DNA of 38,487 nt from Oscillospiraceae bacterium. GTDB lineage: Bacteria; Bacillota; Clostridia; Oscillospirales; Ruminococcaceae. Below, in pieces: positions 33,077 through 38,487 of this stretch. The notes below the pieces were generated by a model. It was not told where the DNA came from. It did no database searches and saw nothing but the letters and a program-made list of their open reading frames with translations. The first letter of the stretch is position 1, and each line of letters starts with the position of its first letter. The position numbers were made by a program, and so were the translations under genes. The stretch lies in the NCBI GenBank assembly GCA_022508825.1, contig JAFLUI010000006.1, positions 1 through 38,487 of the forward strand, in the 5' to 3' direction.

Positions 33077-33103
33077 GTGCAGGGTATTTCCCTGCTGTTT
33101 TTT
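33049..33103 (+). terminator. Tandem intrinsic terminators
   Basis: T1: GCAGGGC (33049-33055), TCGTT loop, GCCCTGC (33061-33067), then a T run. T2: GCAGGG (33079-33084), TATTT loop, CCCTGC (33090-33095), then TGTTTTTT. The two share almost the same stem, so T2 looks like a duplicate of T1. They insulate the sRNA-like unit from the next promoter, which starts at 33116. Confidence 0.88.
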
Positions 33104-33115
33104 GTATGAGTATAT

Positions 33116-33144
33116 TTGACAAAAATGCTATTTCGGGGTATAAT
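33116..33144 (+). promoter_or_regulatory. Consensus promoter of the small membrane protein gene
   Basis: TTGACA (33116-33121), a 17-nt spacer and TATAAT (33139-33144), a perfect consensus, 28 nt before the ATG of the next gene. The leader is only about 20 nt and contains AAAGGAGG. Confidence 0.88.
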
Positions 33145-33171
33145 AAGTATGCAAAAAGGAGGAATTATACA

Positions 33172-33642
33172 ATGCTGATGAGACTCATAATAGTCGCAGG
33201 AACTATTATTGCAGGAATCCTGCTTTTTGCTGTAGCTCTGATTTTCGGCGAAACAGGATGTGTGGTCTTTATATTCGCCTTGGCAGCACTGGGGCTTGTC
33301 TATATGGTTCTTGATCTGCGCAAACGCATTGATATAATAAAAAACGGAGTCACTGCACAAGCATCGCTTGATACATCAAATTCCCTGTCAGATTATCTGA
33401 TGCCCGAAGCAAAATATATTTATACTGCCGAAGATGGGAAAAAATATGAATTTAAAAAGGAGTTTACTGTCCTGAATCCAAATTTGTATGCCCAGCCGGA
33501 AATAACCGTTTACTATAAGTCTGACAAGCCGCAGGTCTCAGTACATAGATCCTGTATCGGAATGAGAATAATATACCTTATATGTTATATCATTCTTGCA
33601 GCACTTGTAATTTCATGTTTTGCAGTTGTATTTTTGGTTTGA
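33172..33642 (+). CDS. Small membrane protein, DUF3592-like
   Basis: 156 residues: two N-terminal helices (about 3-20 and 26-45), a soluble beta-rich domain (about 60-125, PEAKYIYTAEDGKKYEFKKEF, then PEITVYYKSDKP) and a final helix (about 132-155). This plan and the KPxxxxVHR-type end resemble DUF3592 proteins, whose function is unknown. The ATG at 33172 lies 9 nt after AAAGGAGG; an in-frame ATG at 33106 lies before the promoter and is excluded. It has its own strong promoter and is 53 nt from metG without a clear terminator, so read-through into metG is possible. Confidence 0.6.
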   Translation: MLMRLIIVAGTIIAGILLFAVALIFGETGCVVFIFALAALGLVYMVLDLRKRIDIIKNGVTAQASLDTSNSLSDYLMPEAKYIYTAEDGKKYEFKKEFTVLNPNLYAQPEITVYYKSDKPQVSVHRSCIGMRIIYLICYIILAALVISCFAVVFLV

Positions 33643-33695
33643 TTTTTTAAAGCATAACCATTATCATAAATATAAAACTCAGGAGGAAAATAAAA

Positions 33696-35645
33696 ATGTC
33701 AAACAAAACCTTTTACATCACTACCCCTATCTACTATCCGTCGGGCAATCCCCATATCGGACACTGCTACACTACTGTAGCCTGCGACTCCATCGCCCGT
33801 TATAAGCGAATGCAGGGTTATGACGTTATGTTCCTTACCGGCACCGACGAGCACGGTCAGAAGATCGAGGAAAAAGCCGCCGAAAAAGGCGTCACCCCCA
33901 AGCAGTATGTGGACGAGATCGTGGAGATCTTCAAAAAGCTCTGGTCCTATATGAATATCAGCTATGACCGCTACATCCGCACCACCGACGACTACCATGT
34001 GGAGGCGGTACAGAAGATTTTCAAGGCTCTTTACGACAAGGGATACATCTATAAAGGCGAGTATAAGGGAAAATACTGCACCCCCTGCGAAAGCTTCTGG
34101 ACAGAGTCCCAGCTTGACGAAAACGGATGCTGTCCCGAATGTCACCGGGAGGTAAAGGAGTCCAGAGAGGAAGCCTACTTCTTTAAAATGTCCCCCTTTG
34201 CGGACAAGATCGAGAAATTGCTTCTCGAGACCGACTACCTCCGTCCCAAGACCCGCGCTGTGGAGCTTGTCAACAATTTTATAAAGCCGGGACTTGAAGA
34301 CCTGTGCGTATCAAGAACGACCTTCAAGTGGGGCATCCCCGTCACATTTGACGACAAGCACGTTGTTTACGTCTGGATAGACGCCCTCTCCAACTATATC
34401 TCCGCTCTTGGCTACGAAAACGGTCAGTATGACGACTACGAAAAGTTCTGGCCCGCGGACGTCCACATGGTGGCAAAGGATATTATGCGCTTCCACGCAA
34501 TAATCTGGCCTGCAATGCTCATGGCTCTTGAACAGCCTCTGCCGAAGCATCTTGCAGTCCACGGTTGGATAACCTTCAACGGTCAGAAAATGAGCAAGTC
34601 CCTTGGCAATGTGGTAGACCCCCTCATTTTAGGCGAAAGATACAGTCCGGACGCTATCCGCTACCACATCATGCGTGAAATGGCTCTTGGCGCAGACAGC
34701 TCCTTCTCCAACAAGATCATGATAGACCGCATCAATTCCGACCTTGCAAACGATCTTGGAAATCTGGTGTCCCGCACCGTGGCAATGGTGATAAAATATT
34801 TTGACGGCACCCTCCCTGCCGAGCGTGAATCAGACCCTCTTGACGAGGAGCTTATCTCCATGTCCAAGTCTCTCCGGGACGGTGTTGACAAGTTCGTGGA
34901 CGAGACCCAGCTCAACAACGCTCTGGCGGAAATTTTCAAAGTGATAAGCAGAGCCAACAAATATATCGACGAGACCGCACCGTGGGTACTTGCAAAGGAC
35001 GAGGCAAAGAAGACCCGTCTTGCCACAGTGCTTTACAATCTGCTGGAATCTATAAGGATTTCCACTACCCTGCTGTCCTGCTTCATGCCGTCCACAATGC
35101 CCAAGGTGTGGGAGCAGATAGGCGCAGACGAAAGTCTCATCAGCTATGAGAATGCAGGAAAGTTCGGAGTCCTCCCCGCAAATGTCACCGTTAAAAAGGG
35201 AGATGTGCTTTTCCCACGTCTTGACATCGAAAAGGAGACCGAGGAGCTTAACGCCATCATCCTCAAAAATGCTCCCAAGGAGACACAGGACACCGACAAG
35301 GCAAATCTTGTTCCGTTAGGAGACACCATTAAAATTGAGGATTTCGGCAAAGTCGACCTGCGTGTGGCAGAGGTCAAATCCTGCGAAAAGGTACCAAAGG
35401 CAAAGAAGCTTCTGTGTCTGCAGCTTGACGACGGTTTCGGCACAAGACAGGTAGTATCGGGTATTGCACAGTGGTACTCTCCCGATGATCTTATCGGAAA
35501 GAAGATCATTGTTGTTGCAAATCTTGCACCCGCTAAGCTCTGCGGAGTGGAGTCCAACGGAATGATAGTCGCCGCCGATGTTGATGATGCTGCCCGTGTC
35601 ATCTTTGTTGACAAGGATATACCTAACGGAGCGAAACTCAGATGA
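33696..35645 (+). CDS. metG: Methionine-tRNA ligase
   Basis: 649 residues that charge tRNA-Met. Class I signatures: HIGH at 20-23 (NPHIGHCYTT) and KMSKS at 298-302. A zinc-type knuckle occurs as CTPCESFW and CCPECHRE (four cysteines). The anticodon-binding domain ends near 500, and a C-terminal tRNA-binding EMAP/Trbp111 domain starts near 545 (KIEDFGKVDLRVAEV). The length is the standard dimeric bacterial form. CAGGAGG lies 9-10 nt before the ATG. No T-box leader was seen upstream. A terminator follows immediately. Confidence 0.98.
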   Translation: MSNKTFYITTPIYYPSGNPHIGHCYTTVACDSIARYKRMQGYDVMFLTGTDEHGQKIEEKAAEKGVTPKQYVDEIVEIFKKLWSYMNISYDRYIRTTDDYHVEAVQKIFKALYDKGYIYKGEYKGKYCTPCESFWTESQLDENGCCPECHREVKESREEAYFFKMSPFADKIEKLLLETDYLRPKTRAVELVNNFIKPGLEDLCVSRTTFKWGIPVTFDDKHVVYVWIDALSNYISALGYENGQYDDYEKFWPADVHMVAKDIMRFHAIIWPAMLMALEQPLPKHLAVHGWITFNGQKMSKSLGNVVDPLILGERYSPDAIRYHIMREMALGADSSFSNKIMIDRINSDLANDLGNLVSRTVAMVIKYFDGTLPAERESDPLDEELISMSKSLRDGVDKFVDETQLNNALAEIFKVISRANKYIDETAPWVLAKDEAKKTRLATVLYNLLESIRISTTLLSCFMPSTMPKVWEQIGADESLISYENAGKFGVLPANVTVKKGDVLFPRLDIEKETEELNAIILKNAPKETQDTDKANLVPLGDTIKIEDFGKVDLRVAEVKSCEKVPKAKKLLCLQLDDGFGTRQVVSGIAQWYSPDDLIGKKIIVVANLAPAKLCGVESNGMIVAADVDDAARVIFVDKDIPNGAKLR

Positions 35646-35650
35646 AAAAC

Positions 35651-35690
35651 AGCCGTACCGGGATAATTTCCTAGTACGGCTTGATTTTAT
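35651..35690 (+). terminator. metG terminator with AGCCGTAC stem
   Basis: AGCCGTAC (35651-35658) and GTACGGCT (35674-35681) form an 8-bp stem with a 15-nt loop, followed by TGATTTTAT. The same stem sequence recurs before pckA's end (37821-37850) and as a half copy at 35803-35813, indicating a local repeat family. Confidence 0.75.
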
Positions 35691-35825
35691 AAATGTCATA
35701 TTATGATTTTCTTACCTGCCCCCTTGATAGGGGGCTAAATGTTCTGATATAATTTATTTTTTCTAACGGTGGGGGTAGATACGGGTCAAGGCTCAGCCTT
35801 GCCGATACGGCTGATATTATTTATA

Positions 35826-37058
35826 TCATTGACTCGTCATCATTACAGTATCCATATCATGCACTATCTTTTCGTTAAGCTCCCCGTTGCCCGCCATTTC
35901 CATCATTATAGAAATAGTCTTTTCATGGGACATACCATCTTTATATGGACGCTTTTCCGTCAGCGCCTGATATATGTCGATGCACGCCATAAGCTGTTCC
36001 TCAAAGCTGAGCTTATCTCCAGGCAGTCCTCTTGGATATCCCTTGCCGTTGAGCTTTTCGTGATGGTTGGACGCCCACTCTAAAATATCCGGGATGTCCT
36101 TTATCTGACTGAGCACATAATATGTTGCGGCAGCATGGTTCTTCATCTCCGTAAATTCATCCGCAGTAAGCTTTCCCGGCTTTTCAAGGATGTCGTTTGA
36201 GACCACCAGCTTTCCTATGTCGTGCATTGCCCCTGCAAAATAATACCGTATAGCCTTCTCCTTGTCAAAGCCGTAGTAATTAGCCATAAACTCCGCCTTG
36301 TCAGCCACCCCTCTTGAATGGGACTGTGTAAACTCGGATTTATAGTCTACTATCTTTGCAAACAGGTCTGCTATGTTATGTATCTCCTCGTCCGAATAAT
36401 CACAGATGATGGTCTGCATCTCCTCATGGAGATATTCAAGCACACCCTTATCCTGCAGATAGGATATGTTTTCAAAGTCCACCGACTGCAGAAATAACTC
36501 TGTTGCTTTTTCCGAAAACAGCTTCCCCGACTGAGACCTTACCCACTCCCGGAGCTCATTAAATTCCTGCTCCGTCATAACGGTGAGACGGTACTTCATA
36601 TCTATGATATCCGCCAGATGGAGTATCTGTGATTTTAATGTAGTCTCGGAAGCATTTTTCTTCAGAGCCCCCGTGCCGTCGGCATTTTCATGATGGTAGA
36701 GAATGATGTCCTTTACATCTGTGCGGAAGGGCAGCAGACGGATATTCCTCTCCCCGATAGTACAGTGACGATGATGCATTTTAGTTTCAGCATAACCGGT
36801 AATAGCGGAGACCTGAACGGCTATCTCCTGAGACATCAGCTCCTCATGGATAAACTCCGTCAGGGCGTTGTCATGTAGTATGCAGCAGCCCACAAAATCC
36901 CGGAGCTCCTCCTCTTCAAAGCCGGCTCCCTTTCCCATTAAAACGCCAAGACAGGCTACTCGTCTGCAGTGTCCCGTATCAAGTCCCAGCAGCTCTGTCT
37001 CCACCTTATCAAGGGCGAACGACAGTGCATAGAGCATATCCGTCAGATCAAGCTTCAT
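35826..37058 (-). CDS. Tandem HD-GYP domain protein
   Basis: 410 residues without transmembrane helices. The C-terminal unit is a complete HD-GYP domain: HDIGK at about 279-283 and HHEKLNGKGYP at about 332-342, expected to hydrolyse cyclic di-GMP or a related dinucleotide. The N-terminal unit is a degenerate copy: HD at 62-63 is kept, HHENADGTG (122-130) lacks the YP, and HDIGK is replaced by LHDNA, so it probably senses or scaffolds. The ATG at 37058 follows AAGGATGG; the longer frame to 37088 is less likely. It lies between metG and higBA as a single minus-strand gene. A GC-rich hairpin CAAGGCT/AGCCTTG (35787-35801) lies beyond its stop. Confidence 0.9.
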   Translation of the reverse strand: MKLDLTDMLYALSFALDKVETELLGLDTGHCRRVACLGVLMGKGAGFEEEELRDFVGCCILHDNALTEFIHEELMSQEIAVQVSAITGYAETKMHHRHCTIGERNIRLLPFRTDVKDIILYHHENADGTGALKKNASETTLKSQILHLADIIDMKYRLTVMTEQEFNELREWVRSQSGKLFSEKATELFLQSVDFENISYLQDKGVLEYLHEEMQTIICDYSDEEIHNIADLFAKIVDYKSEFTQSHSRGVADKAEFMANYYGFDKEKAIRYYFAGAMHDIGKLVVSNDILEKPGKLTADEFTEMKNHAAATYYVLSQIKDIPDILEWASNHHEKLNGKGYPRGLPGDKLSFEEQLMACIDIYQALTEKRPYKDGMSHEKTISIMMEMAGNGELNEKIVHDMDTVMMTSQ

Positions 37059-37095
37059 ATTACACACCATCCTTATAAAATATTGCAATTAAAAA

Positions 37096-37395
37096 TTATT
37101 TATTTGTATCAATAGGAACAACAGCAAGGGTCTTTCCAAGAGGTGCAAGCACCTTTAAAACCGTGTTAAGGTTTGGTATTGAAGTGCCGTTTTCTATTCT
37201 TGCAATGATCGGCTGCTTGACTCCGCTCAAGGCTTCCAGTTCTCTTTGCGTTAATCCCTGTTCCTTTCTGGCTTTAGCTATCTCACCTATCAAAGCAACT
37301 CTTAAATTACATTCTGCTATTTCCTCCGGTGTAAATATTTCGCTTTCAACGTCCTGCCATGTAGTATATTCTTTACCGTTAAGTTCAATACTCAT
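37096..37395 (-). CDS. higA: HigA-type antitoxin, XRE family
   Basis: A 99-residue protein with a helix-turn-helix (about 45-95: EQGLTQRELEALSGVKQPIIARIENGTSIPNLNTVLKV). It starts with the short N-terminal stretch of HigA-like antitoxins. It overlaps the toxin gene as ATGA (4 nt), and the toxin comes first, the reversed gene order that defines higBA. It is expected to bind the toxin and the promoter at 37774-37802 and repress it. The HD-GYP gene begins 38 nt after it; the stretch between has only weak transcription signals. Confidence 0.88.
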   Translation of the reverse strand: MSIELNGKEYTTWQDVESEIFTPEEIAECNLRVALIGEIAKARKEQGLTQRELEALSGVKQPIIARIENGTSIPNLNTVLKVLAPLGKTLAVVPIDTNK

Positions 37396-37751
37396 TTAAG
37401 ACCGCTCCTTTCACGAAAATCTTCCAACTCTCTTTTTGCCTGTTCAATTTCTCTCTTTGGTGTCTTTTGGGTCTTCTTTGTAAATTGATGCAGCAGCACA
37501 AATTTACCGTCTACAAGACCTGCAAAAAGTATCCTGTCGCTTATAGGGCGAAGCTCCCATATGTCCCCGTCAAGATGCTTCATATACGGCGCTCCCATTG
37601 TTGCGCCATATGTTTGCAATACTACAATATACTCCTGCACTTTTTTAAGTTTTATCCTGCTGTCCTTGCTGTTAGAATTTGCAAGCTCCCTGATAAAATC
37701 AAGTACCGGTTTATTGCCTTTGCCGTCCTCATAAAATATTATCTCATGCAA
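37392..37751 (-). CDS. higB: HigB-type toxin, RelE/ParE superfamily
   Basis: About 119 residues: HEIIFYEDGKGNKPVLDFIREL start, a conserved VVLQTYGATMGAPYMKHLDGDIWELRP core and a lysine-rich KKTQKTPKREIEQAKRELEDF tail, the pattern of Gp49/HigB ribosome-dependent mRNA interferases. There is no ATG; a TTG at 37751 is preferred because AAGGGAA lies at good spacing and it gives the usual MHEIIFYED start. A GTG at 37760 directly abuts the site. The promoter is 20-40 nt upstream. Together with higA it is a type II toxin-antitoxin module. Confidence 0.86.
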   Translation of the reverse strand: MHEIIFYEDGKGNKPVLDFIRELANSNSKDSRIKLKKVQEYIVVLQTYGATMGAPYMKHLDGDIWELRPISDRILFAGLVDGKFVLLHQFTKKTQKTPKREIEQAKRELEDFRERSGLK

Positions 37752-37773
37752 ACATTTCACTTCCCTTAACAGT

Positions 37774-37802
37774 ATTATACTTTAAAGTTATCAAAATGTC
37801 AA
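37774..37802 (-). promoter_or_regulatory. Consensus promoter of higBA
   Basis: On the minus strand there is TTGACA (37802-37797), a 17-nt spacer and TATAAT (37779-37774), a perfect consensus 23 nt before the higB start. An antitoxin operator may overlap it, but no clear palindrome was found. Confidence 0.85.
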
Positions 37803-37820
37803 TAGACCTTATACAAAACC

Positions 37821-37858
37821 AGCCGTACCGGTTTAATTCCCGATACGGCTGAATTATT
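37821..37858. terminator. pckA/intergenic terminator with AGCCGTAC stem
   Basis: AGCCGTACCGG (37821-37831) pairs with CCCGATACGGCT (37839-37850) through AGCCGTA/TACGGCT with a short internal mismatch. T-rich sequence follows on the plus strand. It lies after the pckA stop in the direction of pckA transcription and just upstream of the higBA promoter. Confidence 0.65.
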
Positions 37859-37888
37859 TTAATTATCTGAGGTGAGCCCCCGGAGCGC

Positions 37889-38487
37889 TTACAGCTTAGG
37901 ACCTGCAGCAACAAGTGCCTTGCCTGCATCGTTGCCTGTGTACTTCTCGAAATTCTTCACGAAGCGGCCTGCAAGATCCTTTGCCTTGTTTTCCCACTCT
38001 GAAGCGTCGGAATAAGTATCACGAGGATCAAGAATTGCAGGATCAACGCCGGGCAGAGAGGTGGGTACCTCAAAGTTGAAATAAGGAATGGTCTTGGTCT
38101 CTGCCTTAAGGATAGAGCCGTCCAGGATAGCATCGATGATGCCGCGGGTGTCCTTGATGGAGATACGCTTGCCGGAACCGTTCCAACCGGTATTTACCAG
38201 ATATGCCTTAGCTCCGCTCTTCTGCATCTTCTTTACCAGCTCCTCGCCGTACTTGGTGGGGTGCAGCTCAAGGAATGCCTGACCGAAGCAAGCAGAGAAT
38301 GTAGGTGTAGGTTCGGTGATTCCGCGCTCTGTACCTGCCAGCTTGGATGTAAATCCGGACAGGAAGTAATACTGTGTCTGCTCAGGTGTCAGGATGGACA
38401 CGGGAGGCAGTACGCCGAATGCGTCAGCGGAAAGGAAGATAACGCTCTTTGCGTCGGGACCCTTGGAAACAGGACGCACGATCTTCT
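37889..38487 (-). CDS. pckA: Phosphoenolpyruvate carboxykinase (ATP), C-terminal part
   Basis: The 3' portion (about 199 residues) of an ATP-type PEP carboxykinase cut by the right edge; the reading frame is open to the last base. Visible family motifs are [42 protein letters not shown] (arginine/threonine-rich adenine-binding region) and [17 protein letters not shown]. In anaerobes this enzyme usually works in the carboxylating direction, making oxaloacetate from PEP with ATP formation. The C-terminal end (AAGPKL) is intact. The active-site P-loop and metal ligands lie outside the window. Confidence 0.95.
   Translation of the reverse strand, partial: KIVRPVSKGPDAKSVIFLSADAFGVLPPVSILTPEQTQYYFLSGFTSKLAGTERGITEPTPTFSACFGQAFLELHPTKYGEELVKKMQKSGAKAYLVNTGWNGSGKRISIKDTRGIIDAILDGSILKAETKTIPYFNFEVPTSLPGVDPAILDPRDTYSDASEWENKAKDLAGRFVKNFEKYTGNDAGKALVAAGPKL

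Larger units (their letters stand above)
32577..33105 (+). other. Non-coding AT-rich region with tandem promoters and terminators
   Basis: About 530 bp with no convincing ORF (only peptides of fewer than 20 codons). It contains two strong plus-strand promoter-like sequences (32708-32736 and 32917-32945) and two tandem terminators (33049-33076 and 33079-33103); a third promoter for the next gene lies just beyond. GGTTTTAA (32775-32782) and TTAAAACC (32825-32832) could form a long-range stem in the first transcript. Confidence 0.6.

Noticed and set aside
33643-33695. T-box leader before metG.
   Set aside because: Only about 50 nt separate the genes, and no T-box consensus (GGTGGNACCGCG) occurs upstream.

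Overview
The window looks like a chromosome segment of an anaerobic Gram-positive gut or rumen bacterium of the Oscillospiraceae, most like Ruminococcus. The reasons are strong AGGAGG-type ribosome binding sites, nearly perfect sigma-A promoters (TTGACA/T, 17 bp, TATAAT), ATP-type PEP carboxykinase, several oxygen-sensitive radical SAM/B12 proteins, and an intergenic hairpin cluster of a kind I associate with this family. The species cannot be fixed from sequence reading alone. No rRNA, tRNA, insertion sequence, phage or CRISPR array was seen.

Layout. (1) 1-2630, plus strand: end of an ABC exporter operon (ATPase tail and two ABC-2 permeases). (2) 6257 back to 2644, minus strand: a tightly overlapping GntR - ABC ATPase - permease - permease - CPBP protease operon, with a consensus promoter and a perfect 16-bp palindrome at the predicted +1. 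(3) 6434-8569, plus: polyphosphate kinase with its own promoter and terminator. (4) 10045-8654, minus: a six-helix methyl-accepting protein. (5) 10777-10148, minus: a probable PBECR4 nuclease-like protein preceded by about 210 nt of structured, promoter-driven leader or ncRNA.

(6) 22704-11060, minus, is the most unusual part. An ECF sigma factor and a very short anti-sigma-like protein are followed, with no visible terminator, by five tandem B12-binding radical SAM paralogues of two subtypes (three and two), a GH3-type acyl-acid amido synthetase and two GNAT-like acyltransferases. A SUKH-like immunity protein, a small membrane protein and a hairpin-cluster repeat interrupt the series. Gene overlaps and a consensus promoter at 21968-21996 suggest one long transcription unit, which I infer to be an uncharacterised biosynthetic cluster.

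(7) 28230-23072, minus: cheA-cheW-cheR-cheB, with a CheA carrying two P2-like domains. (8) 28549-30700, plus: a divergent FliK/YlqG-like and FlhB-C/YlqH-like pair, followed by a nucleotidyltransferase-HEPN module (30715-31459). (9) 32257-31487 and 32566-32303, minus: TatD nuclease and a small secreted acidic protein. (10) 32577-33171: an AT-rich non-coding stretch with three consensus promoters and two tandem terminators, which probably encodes a small RNA. (11) 33172-35645, plus: a small membrane protein and metG. (12) Minus strand to the end: a tandem-HD-GYP protein, a higBA toxin-antitoxin pair and the 3' part of pckA.

Signalling (MCP, Che, HD-GYP, ECF) and small conflict modules (MNT-HEPN, HigBA, SUKH, PBECR4, orphan antitoxin-like peptide) are frequent for such a short window.
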